DNA of 64,000 nucleotides, taken from the NCBI GenBank assembly GCA_015657535.1, contig JADHZB010002040.1:39519-103518 (forward strand), in the 5' to 3' direction. The stretch comes from Nephromyces sp. MM_2019. Lineage: Eukaryota > Apicomplexa > Aconoidasida > Nephromycida. The first letter of the stretch is position 1. Every line of letters begins with the position of its first letter. The notes below the pieces were generated by a model. The model saw nothing but the letters and a program-made list of their open reading frames with translations. It was not told the DNA's origin and searched no databases. The translations under genes were made by a program, and so were the position numbers. This document shows positions 13,168 to 26,600 of this stretch, in pieces.

Positions 13168-15258
13168 ATGGGGTCATCCTTTTTTTTGGGGGCGTCACCA
13201 TACCATGCGAAGAGGTATCGTGGCCCCGAATTTTTCCAGGAGGATAGTAATACCTCCGTTACTCCTGGTAATTTTGAACAGCCACCTCCTAAACGATTCC
13301 TTAGGGCGCCACTAGCAATGCAAATGCAGAATTTTTTTCCCACCGCGAAGGATATCTCCAGGGGGTCTCCGGAATCACATCTTTTTAAATCTGCCTATAC
13401 GGTCTTGAATCGTTTGATTCACAGGCACAAAGGTGGCCGGGAATACGGCAATGATCCTCGGGATTCAATGGCAGAGGCATTGCCTTCAAGTTCCTGCGGG
13501 AACGCTATAGACAACACCCGGTGCTTTCAGTATAGCACAATTAATATGGATCATTTAAAAATTCCTAGTCATATGAACCTTGTGGAAAATATTTTAGAGG
13601 CTGCGGTTTTGTCACTACTAAAGAGTTTGTCACCTAAGCAACTAGGTACAGAGTTGCACTTGGGGCACACGACATCGCATTTACCGCAAGGTGACTTGGT
13701 GACAGACCCTGTTCAAATTCTTAAGGAAGCTGATTTTGCTGAGGCGAAATATAGCTTATCTTCTCAAGAATGCCGCAGTAGCTTATCTCCTTTTAGCTAT
13801 ACTTCAACGTCTAATGAGTTGAGCTGGGATTCTCTGGATAAACCAGTAAAAGGATGTGATTTTACTGACATTAATAGTTACAAGTCTTCTTGTATTCCGT
13901 ATGCCACTGCTATTACTAGTATGACTCAGGCATTTTCGAGCTCTTCTAATATTCACTTTCCTTTAGATAATGTCATGGACTGTTCTGAATGTCAGAAAGC
14001 AAGTTACTCCTTATTGTCTACTTCTACCTCTTTTTTTGAGCCTTTGCTCGCTTCATCTAGAAGCTTGCACCCATACAGCGATTCTGATACTGGCATTTCC
14101 GAAGATATTTGCAAGAATTCGGTTGCTAGCGGCGTTGTTTACCCTACCTCATATATTTCATTAGGACAAACTGAGCCCTTAAATGATGAAACTGATAATG
14201 AACCGCATTTTGCAGAGGTTTTGGGAAGCATTCGAGAAGGCCATGTATCAAGTAAAGAGAAAAACATATATAGTTCAACTTTAGCCAACTCATCTTGTGC
14301 AGCCCATGGTGGTACAACTAATACTAGAAATTCTCTCGTATTACCTAGCGAGCGCCCGCAAATGTACGATTCACCAACCGATGAAAAGGAAGGCGCAACT
14401 TGCCTATCAATCCCGCTGGAAGACAGTGAGAAGTGCTACCCTTTTTTAATGATTGAAAGTAGCACTGATACTGAAGATATCGTTCAATCAATAGGAGAGA
14501 ATGACTGTGAAAATAAAGTTAAAGACATTAGCTGCAGTGTAGTCACTGTTGAAGATAGCAGTGTGACAAGTTTTGGAGTTGTTAGTAATATTTTTCAGGC
14601 TGAGAACATAAATCCCAACTCGAATTTGGAGAGCAATTTTAAGTATAGCAGCGAAGTCACTGGAAAAGAGGCTGGCACTACATTGGCAGCCGAAGTTACT
14701 ACTCATAATGCATTTGTTCCCACGAACCCGGACTTGCAAATTCAGCCGGCACCTACGCAGATAATCAGCTCAAATGCATTGCATGCTCAAAATGATATCG
14801 AACAATTTCTAAATGTTTTAATTGCGGCTCGCCCTATTTCTTCTATGACTGAGGCCCGTAAGCCACAGGAGGACAGCATTGAAGGAAGCAAAATTTCGAA
14901 AAAGTCTCGCCAAAATCGTTCGAAGGAAGGAACAGAGAGGCGTTATCAGCAGTGGGTTAAAATTCAGCAGCGGCAAAGGAAATGGGGAAAAAATAAAAAA
15001 AATTTGGGAATCGAAACTTCATCTGTAGAATTGGAAAAGTCCCTCCCTTCAGCGGTTGAAACTCCAATCTGTAGATTTTTCTTCAGATCTGGTCAATGCA
15101 GGGAGGGTGATAGATGTAAATTTTCTCACAACTGCATACCAGAAACAAAGATGAATCTTTGTAGCTTTTTCTTGCGCGGAAAATGTACCAGGGGTGAAAA
15201 TTGTGTGTATTCTCACGATCGTAACTTGCTAGCTGATGAAAGCTACGGTACCGATTAA
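13168..15258 (+). CDS. Tandem CCCH zinc-finger protein, single exon, 696 aa
   Basis: Probable nuclear RNA-binding protein. The C-terminus carries two CCCH fingers: C-x8-C-x5-C-x3-H at about residues 635-654 and C-x7-C-x5-C-x3-H at about 665-683. The finger style (CRFFFRSGQC, CSFFLRGKC) resembles the ZC3H4/ZC3H6/ZC3H8 group, which normally has more than two fingers, so exact orthology is unclear. A strongly basic stretch just before the fingers (around residues 570-615, KKSRQNRSKEGTERRYQQW) could be a nuclear signal or RNA contact. The first 560 residues are Ser/Thr-rich, low in recognisable domains and probably disordered. The ATG follows an in-frame TGA six bases upstream, which supports the start. 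The frame is open for 2.1 kb with no intron, unlike every other conserved gene here. No neighbour suggests a specific pathway. Confidence 0.85.
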   Translation: MGSSFFLGASPYHAKRYRGPEFFQEDSNTSVTPGNFEQPPPKRFLRAPLAMQMQNFFPTAKDISRGSPESHLFKSAYTVLNRLIHRHKGGREYGNDPRDSMAEALPSSSCGNAIDNTRCFQYSTINMDHLKIPSHMNLVENILEAAVLSLLKSLSPKQLGTELHLGHTTSHLPQGDLVTDPVQILKEADFAEAKYSLSSQECRSSLSPFSYTSTSNELSWDSLDKPVKGCDFTDINSYKSSCIPYATAITSMTQAFSSSSNIHFPLDNVMDCSECQKASYSLLSTSTSFFEPLLASSRSLHPYSDSDTGISEDICKNSVASGVVYPTSYISLGQTEPLNDETDNEPHFAEVLGSIREGHVSSKEKNIYSSTLANSSCAAHGGTTNTRNSLVLPSERPQMYDSPTDEKEGATCLSIPLEDSEKCYPFLMIESSTDTEDIVQSIGENDCENKVKDISCSVVTVEDSSVTSFGVVSNIFQAENINPNSNLESNFKYSSEVTGKEAGTTLAAEVTTHNAFVPTNPDLQIQPAPTQIISSNALHAQNDIEQFLNVLIAARPISSMTEARKPQEDSIEGSKISKKSRQNRSKEGTERRYQQWVKIQQRQRKWGKNKKNLGIETSSVELEKSLPSAVETPICRFFFRSGQCREGDRCKFSHNCIPETKMNLCSFFLRGKCTRGENCVYSHDRNLLADESYGTD

Positions 15259-17400
15259 CGTGCTATTTTTTAAGTATTGCATAATATGATGGATTATGAG
15301 ATCTTCTCATGATATTTTTGTTAAGTCATTGAGTTCTTTGTTGCTACGTAATGTGCTGACGTACGCATTGTTTCTATAGGCAGATAATGCACTGAATTTT
15401 GTGTTATAACTGCTGTGGAAGAAATATCAGCTAAATCCTTCTTTTCCTTTAAAAGCTACTCTAGCTGAACAAAGACTGTTCGCTCTTCGCTCAATTGTTG
15501 GCCATGTTGAAGGCATAGTCGAATGGGAGTATCTGGCGTGTGTGTTCTTTGCCTTGCATGCGGTGGTACCGGCTACAAGGTATCGAAATCTTGATGAAGT
15601 GTATGAAATGACTTGATTAAGCCATGTCCTCTATATGGCAACTCGCGTCATTATAGGGAGTTTTACAAGGGCTCATTACCTGAAGAAACCTGCGACTCCG
15701 TTGATTTGGTACCCATAAAATCTTAAATTGGTGCTTTTTTTGCAAGAGCGTACTGTGATAAAGCTTGCTCTTTGCTTTATGAGGAATCTTTGAAGCAGTT
15801 TACTGTCTACCATGCGCCCCTTCGTCTTATTCGGCGCTTGTATGATATGTTTACCTCGCATTTATCCAAATCAGTTTAACGCATATTTTATTTGAGTTGT
15901 AAAGCACTAATGATGACCAAGGATAACTGAAATTCGCAAACAAGCTTGAGATTAGCGGAAAATACTCTTTATGTGCTGCATGCTGTAATTTTTCGATTGC
16001 TTTTTTCATGTATTATTCATAAATCAAGCCTTATTGCTTGAAATCAACTCCCTGAATTTCATTATTTTAATCGCCAAAAGGGAGGAAAATGAAATATACC
16101 AGGGAGGAATTGAAGCTTCTCTGTAGACGTTCTTGGTAATTTTGTGGCATCCAAGTAGTAAAATGCGTGCACCCTGCCTTAATTTTTTTTGCCGGAATGT
16201 GTTAGGAAGATTTCCGCATAGCTTATAATTTTAGGATAGATAATTGCAAACTTTGAATGTTTTAATTGTCCGCTGTAATATGGAGTTAAACACGGACTTA
16301 GCTGAGCTTTGGTAGAGGTATAATGAGTAAGTGATGCTTTTTTGCTTTATTAGCTGGCAAGACCGATGTATCACTGTTGCTATGATGTTGTATAACATGG
16401 CGATTGGTGTGCGATTACGTGTAGCCTACAAATCACGGCTGATTAATCGCTTTTCTGGTTAACCGCGTTCGATATTTTTACTGAATCACATGCCTCCACA
16501 CCCTTTGCCGTGGCATGGTTGACAGGCCAATTACTGCTCACTTTCAAGTTATGCTACGCCTTGTCTACCAGTAATCCACTTTGCAATGAATTCTCTCAAT
16601 CGGCTAATTTCTGCTGCAGAATCATGGTTCCAATACTGTACAAAGCAGCCCGCAGAGCTTTGGATTGCAACGTATTAAAATTGTTACAATTACTGTACGG
16701 TCGTGGATTACTATTCTTGAGCTTCCTCTTCTCCATTGAGAGAAAGAGTCTACACGATAAGTCCAGCTTCTGCGCTGATTATGCAACTGAGAAAAATGCG
16801 TTTTCCCAACGCATGGTAGTTTTGCTTGTTTCTTTTTCCTCCTCTAATGTCTAGAAATTAGGCATATTCCGTAGTCTTCAAAGCACGGAGCCAATTACGC
16901 TTGGTATACTCAAACATATTGCTTACCAACGACGGCACTTATTTGTCTTAAGACTCTAATTTTCCTCCTAAATCAGTATATTTTTGCCCTCTTCATCGTT
17001 AAGACACGGCAATTGAAGTAGAACAGCATAAAGCTGCTTGGCAAGGTGTTGCCACACCTATAAGCGGCCACGCATTTTTTGTTGACTATGAATTTTACCA
17101 GGGGCCGAAGGCTATCCCTTTATTTATTTGGTGGAGAATGCTACGAGATGCTGATAGCCAGAAAGCGCCCTACCTTAGATTTTGTGCGCCATTATATTTA
17201 GGTGCTTTTTGCTTTATAACTTCGTCAAAGCCTCATGATACGCTTGCCACATAGTGACCATCTGAACACATCTAGGGCCCAAAAAATCTAGTTTAGGAAC
17301 CAGTAAATGCGGAGTTTCGTATAGGTTCGTCAGCGGTAAAAAAGGCGCAGGTCACAATTTTAATAAAATACTAATCGACTTTAACCGCAAGCTGCACATC
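15259..17400. other. Intergenic, one unsupported 114-codon frame
   Basis: The 3' flank of the CCCH gene and unassigned sequence. The + frame at 16510-16854 (114 codons) has no splice context or recognisable motif and is probably a chance frame. Confidence 0.4.
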
Positions 17401-18354
17401 GTTTATTCGAACAATGGAGGAAGCTGAGTTGATTGCAGTGGACTGATGAAGTACTAGAGAGTTTACATCATAGAATTCTAAAGTAAAAATACCATCCACC
17501 TTGTCCCCCATATATTTCAGAACATAACAGGAAAACTGGGATATGCACGAAGTCGTCCCTTATCTGCTTGGGCTAGACCAAAGAAGCCCAATATGAACAT
17601 ATTCCTTCCGGAAACAATACATAAAATTATTCAGCGTTGCTGCAGGTTGCTATATGCAACTATCATTCATGCACAAAGTTAGCATATTAAAAGGTTAAGT
17701 TCAAACTTTTATCCGTGCGCTCAATCCAAAAAAAACTCTATTTTGAGAAGTTTCACTTCGCAGGAAGCTTAAATACAAATATAAATCATAAGATATCTGG
17801 GAGCCAGCCTCCATGATCTTTGGAGGTTAAATAACACTACGTTCAATATTGAAGATTCTACTTCACTCTGTACAAAGGGCAAGAACGCCAATTACGGGAT
17901 TATGATGTTGGCGTACTTACAACTATGCAAGCACGCAATTAGGCACTTGGAAGGAACTGCGGTCCGACAGTTTAAAAAAAAAGGCTTTACGACCAGTTAT
18001 CATGGTATTGTGGGAGAAACAAAGTTCAAGACAGGAAAGAGCAGGTGCGCCTGCTACACCCCGAGACTCAGCTTCGTTAAATACGGAGCTGCCCTCTATA
18101 CTTCTCAGAGCCGAAACCCTTCGATCAACTAAGTTGTTTAACTTTCCTACAGCCCACTGGAAATGGCAAAAAAATTTAGCTATCTAAATCGGCGATTTAA
18201 GGCATTCCGAGGTACACATGTAAAGCGGCAGCTAAGTACCGACAGGGTGAAAAATGGCATAAGCCTCCTTGAATTCACCTATCTCCGTATGAGACTAGGC
18301 TTATTTAAAAATGCTTGCAGTATGAAATCATACTTCAGATTTCACGTTGGATGA
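17401..18354 (+). mobile_element. Faint copia-like traces, heavily decayed
   Basis: Three short + strand segments echo copia motifs: MEEAELIAVD near 17416-17445 (RNase H EAELIAVD block), KHAIRHLEGTAV near 17929-17965 (the RxLRYLKGT block) and THVKRQLSTDRVKNGISLLE near 18213-18272 (the KHI-D-x-R, D-x-V-x-x-G block). They are separated by stops and their order is not that of one element. The individual matches are weak. Confidence 0.2.
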
Positions 18355-18812
18355 TGAAATACAATACCACTTGGCAAGTCCACGATTAAGTTTATCGCAC
18401 AAATACAATAATATATGAGCATCTACACCATCAGCAAGAAATTGGATACGGCTTTCCAACCAGCAGACCAAAATCGCGTTGGTTTCAAATAGGTGGCAGA
18501 CACACATAGCATTGCTGAAATGCCATAATATTATTCATGTAAAAAAAGGAACTATCCTCTTCAGTTTATAGGGCAGAATTAGGTGCCCTTGACTTCCTAA
18601 GGAACGAGGGGGTCAATAAATAAGCAAGTGCACTAAAGCTTGCCTTAGCAACTCCAAATATGATACGCCTTGTAGCAGTTATAATTCGCTGCGACGCCTA
18701 AGTAAGGAATACAACGTATATCACGCGTTAGCAGCGTGAAAAATCAGTACTAAAGCAGAAAATTCAACAAAGGCTTGGGCCGGTGCAAAAAATTTTATTT
18801 TTTTGTACGGGT

Positions 18813-19250
18813 TTAAACCTCAAATAGAATGAATACTTTAAGCTTCAAAAGAAATAAAGTTAAGAAGACTGCATGTACCGTAGAGAACGTTGATCTACAG
18901 TAAAACCCTTGCTTGCCACTATGGGACACAAGCATCAAGACAAATTTCTCCAAGAAGTCAAGAATCCGATGACCCTCATAGTCGTAGAAACTCTTGCAAC
19001 CAAAGCGCTCATTAGCCTCAATACCTTTCAACGGCGCGTAAGAGCAATTTCCGCATCAGAATCTCAAAAAAAAATAGTAGCCCATATCAAACAAAACTGC
19101 GAGAAGCATCAAAACTTCCGCGACAACGTCGCTGCATGCATAATATATAAAGCACACTTGCTTGTAGACTTGAAAATCCCCTCTCCACCTCTCCCGCATA
19201 AAAATGCGAGATCGAAAACCTCTTAAAAAGCAAACCCATTAACCTAATTT
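18813..19250. other. GC-richer, probably exonic segment; strand and frame unresolved
   Basis: This stretch is open on the + strand for 105 codons (18909-19226) and in all three minus frames over parts of its length. It lies directly downstream of the last clear exon of the minus-strand membrane-protein gene. One minus reading from an acceptor near 19220 keeps phase 0 and ends at a stop after about 45 codons, which would finish that gene. Another minus reading includes FGCKSFYDYEGHRILDF. The base composition differs from the A-rich introns around it, so I think it is coding, but sequence alone does not decide which reading is used. Confidence 0.3.
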
Positions 19251-19331
19251 CAACATTCCGCATAGCTGCATCTTAAAATACATAGCGCTATATCATGCTT
19301 TCAGTGGATAAAATCATAATTAAAAACTTAC

Positions 19332-22300
19332 CGCCGAAAAATATAGCAGAAACAAGCTTCCCAAAACAAAGTTTACTGTCGCCTGCAAAAGCAATTAGAA
19401 GAGGCATAGGGATACGCAAACTGGGATAAGATACTGCAAAGACTATACTACTATAAAAACAAAGTACTACATCCTCTTTTAACTCGCTTTTAGATTATCA
19501 CTCACACCACTTGCTATGGAAGACGAATTTTAATAGAAAAGGAGTTAAAACATCGGAGTGGTAAACACAGCACGCGAAATAAAGTTGAAACCATAAACGC
19601 TCAAAATAAACTAACAAAAAATGAAAGTGCTTTCAAAAACTTCACAACCCTCACGCTATGCGTAGTTCATCACAATCCTCGGTGCATTCACCGCAGGTTC
19701 AGCATTTAAAGGAGATTTATTGACAGGCCCAAATTCTAAAAAATGCACTGCAGGCAATATTTGTTGCTTTACTTTTCTGACATGATTATTCTTTACTATC
19801 ATCATTATTTTTTACTAATGCCTGCATTGAATGTTTTCAAGTGCACAAAATTAATGTAGCGGGCCAAGGAATACGATTATACCATTTTTATATATGCCTA
19901 GAGAGGATAGCCTATTTCAGCATCAAAAAAGTAATAGAAACCGTAAAGTATAATACATAGCAGCATTTAGCAAGGTATGAAAGGCAACAGTCCCTTTCAA
20001 TGCTAACCATGTTGTAGCAAAGATTTAAAAAGCGTCACCTTATAAGCTATGGCAATAAAGCCCTTGAAGAACATATTTTCGGCAGCTTTGGAGTATCCAT
20101 AAAATAAATTGATGAGCGTAAGAATTACCTCCCAAATCAAACTATTTTTACAAAACATAGAAACCATATTATCAGTGACTATTAAAAAGTACTTTTCACA
20201 TTTTGTTCATAAAATCTGTGATAATAACCCTGCTGCTAAAAAATCTTGAAAATACTAGAATCGTCACCAATCCATGTGTGTGAATCTCCAATCAAACTGG
20301 GAAACCGTTTTATATTACAAGAACACGCCTCATCAGAATGTTCGTAGGCATTTCGAAAAAAAAATTTTGGATGAAAACATAAAAACAAAGAAATTCCACT
20401 TGTAATACTGTCAAATTAATGATAAAGGAGTTTAAATATCCTTTCATGAATTTCGTGTTCCACCAATCCCCACTCACTATGCTCGGCAAGGATAGGATAA
20501 GAAGAATCGGCAGAGTGAGTAAGAGGAACGGGACAATAAACATCTGGCAAAGAATTGAGAAGGCGACAAGAGAGATGCAGATCATCCAGATGATAGGCAT
20601 CAAGAAGAGGGAAATAGCGATGATAAAATTTTTATGTCGAAGCAGCCCTTTGCTAGTCTGAAATAAAGAGATTTACAAAAAAAAATTGTAAGAAAACCAA
20701 AAGCATCGTCGAGCTTTTTAAAAGATTTTCGTACACAAGGGCAAACTAAAAGCAAAGTTCAGATAAATTCTATCTTGAAAAAACTATGGATATTTATAAG
20801 CTAAAGATTTCCCGTGCCTTAAAATTTCAGGAAAAAGTAAGCAACGAACAGCTTTACTAGATAGATTATTCACTTCAATTTCGCAGCCCGGGAACACTAA
20901 TCAAAAAAAGCACGAAATGAGCGGCGCGGCGCTGGATTTCACTCAAAAAATATCGAATAAGTCAAATTGAAGCAAACTTACGGGAGTGTACATTTTTTTA
21001 AACTAGAGCATCCAAGAAAAAGCATGAAACTTTTATCAAAAACTTGGCATTAAAACCATGAATGGCCCAAATTTCTACAGTGCTTGAAAAGATGGTCTCC
21101 TAAACTTGTGGCAAAATGTGGCTACGCAGCAGTCACAATGTCTTTTCTCAAGAAAAAACAACCAAAAATAGTGAAAATACCAAATTATCCCCCAAAGGTC
21201 ACTACGCGGCATTGAACAGAGTTAAAATAGTCTATAAAACAAACTCTTTTTTACTTTCCAATTAAATCTGAAGAAAAATACCCACGGCTTTTTGTGATAA
21301 CTCCAAGGCAATACACTACTACCTAAAAAAATTGATTGTTCTAAAAATTGGCCATACCTTATAAAATGGAAGTACTATAGGAATCATGGTACACGAAATC
21401 GCTGGAAATAGAGACAAGACCTGTTTTAAACACATAATTTGAAGCTATAAACTGAAAAAACAATATCAGACTCAAATAATTTCAAGCTTTTGAACGCAAA
21501 TTATTCATTTTTTTATAAGCTCTGAAATCTATAAAACTCTAGCAAAAAGAAGCTTCGATAAAAAAATTATTCGAAACTCTCAGTGACACAAAAAGAAAAT
21601 CACTCTGAAAAGTTAAATCACAGTCCAAAAAAGAAAGTAAATCCTGGAAAAATAAACAAAAAATATTCGCTAATGCATTCAAAAATAAGCAGCAAGTATC
21701 AAATGGCACCCAGCATTAATACAGGCAACAGATGATTTATTGGATACTAGCAGCTCTACTGAGGTGTACAACCCACTTACAGGAGAGGCCGAGACGAGGA
21801 GAATTAGAAGGCTACAGAAAAAAGGAATAGTCAACAGCAAAAGCGTAAAAAAGAACGCTATTGTAGGAGGAGCGTAATAAAGAAGAAGCCACAAAGACTT
21901 TATAAGCTCCTGGGTGAAAATGGCATACTCATAGTCATCCTCAATATAATCCTGAAAACAACAAAAATTTTATAAGGAAATAAAATTGCACCGCATTTTT
22001 GTTCAATTTTACAGCGAGTTCACGAACTTCATTCGATTTCCGGTCTCTGCTACAGGTTTAAACTACAACCACCGCTGGCATGAATGAATATATTTTCAAA
22101 ATTTTGGCTGGATCTAACCAAACAAGGCTTCGAGACTGGAATTGTCATAGAACTGGTTAGCAAATATTCAAACTAGAGGTAAACCTAGAAAAAATCAGGA
22201 TGTGATTGAAGACGCTGCCTTAATTAGGAAGAATATATTACTAGTGAATACAGGCTTGCAGATAAACCGGTAAATTATCCGGCTATCCAAAGTCAGTTAC

Positions 22301-23610
22301 AATAAAAGTAGTACTATAGTCATTTCTGCCAGGATTCCAAGGATTACTGATTTAAAGGTTGCGGAAAGCAGAAATAGAGGCTAGCCTGCTGGCCTCTACG
22401 AAGGATATCTTCATAATCAGAGATACTCCACAAAGCTATCAAAAATAGCGTCCAATCTCACGAAAAAAAATTTCTACGCATCAATCTAATTACCTTTTAA
22501 AAACTAAAAGCAGCGCATTACTATAAAGTATTATATCACAAATATTAACAAGCGGGAATCGCGAAATTTGATCCAACTTCAAGCATTAGACTAACTTTTT
22601 GGGAAGCGGGAGAATTCTTCAAGATAAGCGGTGTCTCTTTATGGAATTCGCCCTTGGATAAAGCTAAAAGCAAGATTAAAAGTAGAGGCACTGGATTAAA
22701 TAGCGCCAAAGCTACGAAAATCAAATAAAGAGAAGCAAAATACATTACGATGAAACAAATTGAATTCTCTATTTCAGGCATTCGAATGCTCGGTGAATTC
22801 CACCATAAAAATAACAGCCAAGAACAGTATATATCTTCTATCCTTAACTTGGAAAAAGGCTGCGCAAAGCGCCCAACTGTATCAGCTAGGTATTGTACAA
22901 AAATTAACCTAATGAGCCGACATAAGAATTGAAAAAAAAAATAAGCTATGCTGCCAAGAGGTGAAAAAAGTCAAAAAAAAATTTTCCCACCGCAGCAGGA
23001 AGAAGTGAGCGCTATCGAAGTGAAAACTTCAGGAAGCACGACATGACATGCATGAAACGTAAAGCTTTACAGCAAAAATTATCTCTTGACGCACAGTATG
23101 CTACTAATTCAACAAGTCTACCGGTAAACAACGCACTTATCACGACTTATTTACTGTTAATCAGTCCAGCCTATGCTTATAGGAAACTATGCGGCTTTTA
23201 TAAACAGGATAAGCTGCATAAAAAAAACAGCTCAAAAACCACCAAGGGCTACGCAACCACTTACATTTAGAAGCCTGTGTTTCGCCAACGGGATCGTGCG
23301 CTGACAAGCATAGTTCATCAAAACCTAAGGCTAAATCTTCCAAATAATTTTGTTCCTTAATCCCTAAAGTTTCCGCAGAATCTTGACTGGGAGGCGTCGC
23401 AGTACCACACGAAGCAGCGGTGCTAACATTAGTCTCATTCGTGATATTTTTTACATCCTCTTCATCCTTCACGCTAACGCTTTGATGCAGCAAGGCGCTT
23501 TCCAGCTTTGGATCCTTCGCCAGATGCACGCCGGAAAATTCAAACGACATGGCCGGGCAAGTCTCCGCCGATACACCATCGTATGTTCTGGACACCTCAA
23601 CCTCAATCAT
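19332..23610 (-). CDS. Multi-pass membrane protein of unknown family (3' end unresolved)
   Basis: I do not recognise this protein. Exons on the minus strand, in order: 23610-23265 (ATG start; acidic, soluble 115-residue N-terminus; donor GTAAGT), 22663-22596 (a longer version 22711-22578 is possible), 21951-21781, 20657-20478, 20235-20200 and 19382-19332. The last four begin and end in phase 0, and the first-to-second junction is phase-consistent. The 21951 exon starts with an acidic segment (DYIEDDYEYAIFTQELIKS) followed by two hydrophobic spans (LLLYYAPPTIAFFFTLLLL, FFCSLLILLVSA). The 20657 exon encodes about 45 almost continuous hydrophobic residues, enough for two spans. The 19382 exon adds a part-span (VNFVLGSLFLLYFSA). 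This makes about four or five membrane segments. The region is A-rich on the + strand, as expected for introns of a minus-strand gene. The C-terminal exon probably lies in 18.8-19.25 kb, but several frames are open there. Confidence 0.6.
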
Positions 23611-26600
23611 ATTGATATGTGTGGCAAGTCAGATGCAAAATATATCAAGCGATACCGGCAAGAAAAAGTTATAGAGCCAGAGAGCTGACAACGAAATCCC
23701 GGCACCAAAATTTTACATCCAAATTGTAAGGAAGATCTGAAAAAAAAGGGGGGTGCTTCTAAGCGAATTCCTCAGACGTTGCCGAGGGATATAATTTATT
23801 TTACAGGCTAAGGTAGACGGAACCACACTCGCTTTCACTGTTATCCGGCGATCAATTCAGCACATAACCTTAGCGAGACTGCGAACTAGACGAATGCATA
23901 TACAGCGCGGTAGCTTGTACAATAATTTTACCCTCAGTCGTATGCATCACACGCGTGCAAGAAAGCCTACTTCCCACCAAAAAAAAATAAGTGAAACGAT
24001 TTTTTAGTAGTCGCAAAGAGAGAATACTTCTGGTTTGGGGGTGAAATAGCACACGTGGAAATTTTATCGTGGGGCCCTGAAAGTTAACAGCATCACTTCC
24101 CTGACATTAGTGAAGCGCTCCCGATGGCGCCAAACTTTGCCAGCCAAACTCCGTGGCTGCATGTATTATCATCGGAACCACATAAAAGTAGCAGGTGCCG
24201 AGGCCAGGCGGATGCTCTCACCCCCCTCCTGATCGTGGAAAATTTGGGGTAACTAGTCACAAGTTGTTTAGCCGGATCTGAGTGGGTTAGTCGTTGTAAT
24301 ATTCCATAGAAGCTTCCCACCGGCCCCGCAACTTAAAAGGAAGCTAGAAACCATTAGGAAGAAAGCTCTCAGTTTAAAGTTATGCATGGATAACAAGTTA
24401 GAAGATACAATATACCTATCTACACTTCATATATCTCCATAATTAAAGTTAGAATACATCGCTGACTAAAGTTTTATTGCTTTTGATAGTAACTCTAGTA
24501 TGATTACTGCGTTTGATTAATTGAAGATCCTGAGAAGTACGCTCCACTTCCTGCGTGGCGGGCCAAAAGCATCTTTGCTTGAGATTATCTTGATAACGCT
24601 GTGAAGTTCCCCAGCGCTATCACTGCAGCATAAATGCAGACAATGAAATCTTTTTAGAATAGCGCTGTTTTGGAGCTTTCAAGCGGTACTAAAGTAGATT
24701 GTGCGTATGATATAATTTTTTACCGCTGTCAGAAGTCAAAATAATGAGGCAAGTTTGCTCTACTAGTTGAGTCAATTATTGTGCACTGGAAGGGAAAAAA
24801 CTAACGTGTAAACATGTTTTCCCTATTTGCTTCAAATTTTTGAAATTTGCTGTGTTCGTGGGTATCTTATGAAAATACCAAGGTGATGAGCTGATGGAAC
24901 ATAGCGAGTATAGGATAAATTTATGAAAAGGTAGTCCGAAAAACTGTTTTTGGACACGAACCAACCGGAAAGTCACATGCATACGACAGCGAATCCACAA
25001 TTTTCCGGTAGCTGAATCGATTGGCGAAACTTTCTTTTACTATCGTTGAGCTAATTTGCTTTAATATATGGAACGAAATAAATCATCGCTTGAAAAATCC
25101 TGAGGTATGAACTGCAATGCTATTTCTTCCTTTATATGGAGAAAATTGGAGCGCAGAATACCAGGCAATGCTATTGTACATCCTAGCAGACGTGACAAGT
25201 TTTCGCTTTGAAGGCTTCAATTATTTTTATGAGGCTGCCAAAAAATTCCATCACGTGGGTAGTTTAGCAGAAGAAACTCTAGAGAGTTGTACCATTTCGC
25301 TAAACATGGTGGGAATATTTTCTTTGATAGAAAAGGCTATCTCTGGATTGCCCCAGATATTTTATCACTGCCACCAAGCTATTTCCCAAATATACCTTAT
25401 CGTCAAAGGGAAGTATATTCGAAGCGCAAAAACTAACTTGATGTTTATGTCTGTCATTTTCAGTCTGATTCATAAGCCACAATAAAGAGAAGCTTCACAC
25501 TTATATGAAAAGGCAGTAATTTTAGTGTCTGGTTTTATAGCCTCTGTTTCTGTACTAAAGATTGCAGTTATTCGTCGCACCTGCTGTGCTGGCTACAGCG
25601 GAGTGTATTAATCTTGAAGCTATCACACTCAAGGAAAAAAAGTAACTCCCGCGTACAATTTGGTTCGCTAGGAGTAAAATTGCAAAAGTAAATGTGAAGC
25701 ATCAAAGGCCCCGCCTTTCAAATCATTAGAATTTTCTTTGGAGTGCGGTTATAAAGAATTAACTGCTTTTAAGTATTTCTTTAACAATAATATGTCAGTA
25801 TTACGTGAGAAAAGTATCAAGCACTTCTATTAGTGCAGTAAAGTTTTTAGAGGTGTACCCAAATTCGTTATTCGCTCCTACGCAAAATAGCTAGAAGGCT
25901 CCGTAAAATTTCTTGAGAAGGAACTATGATGAATGTTTTATAAGCTTTAAAATTAACGAATTAGCTTCGATACTGCCACCTTTGCCTAGGCAAGACGTGT
26001 GAGCTATAACAGGTCGCCGAAATTTTAGCACAAGCTTTAGCAAACAATCGCACTTTCTACATATTTGGACAGAGCATCCAATCGAATAATCGCGATCATT
26101 TTTTAAAGACACAAAAAGGCGTAGAAACTTTTGCCAAATTCTGCAGATGAACAACCTTGAAACTAAGTCGTCATGTCTCCTTATCATAAGATCACTTACT
26201 TCAAATCTCACTTTTCGCCCGGCAATTAGGCACCTTTTCCTCTGTTTTAGAAAATTGATGCATAGGCCAGCGTGCTGACGATAAAATCAGTCATTCGCTA
26301 CTATGAAAGATAATCAATTGGGATATGGTAAAGATTACATTTTCTCGTAAACTAAGCTTCAGTTTCAGTTCTTTAAAAGTACTACGGTCAAACAGTATCG
26401 CATAAAGAACTGTCTAGCGTCTAAGGCATACCACAAACATGGCCTTACAAAGTATTTCGAGGTAGTAAACTATCCCCCCCTATGGCTTGAAAGCGAAATT
26501 AGTTGTACATAAATTCGATCAATCCGCGAATATGCTAAAAATATAAATTTCCCAGGGAAAGCCACCACTGAGGGATCAAAGCAACATTCGACCATGTAAG

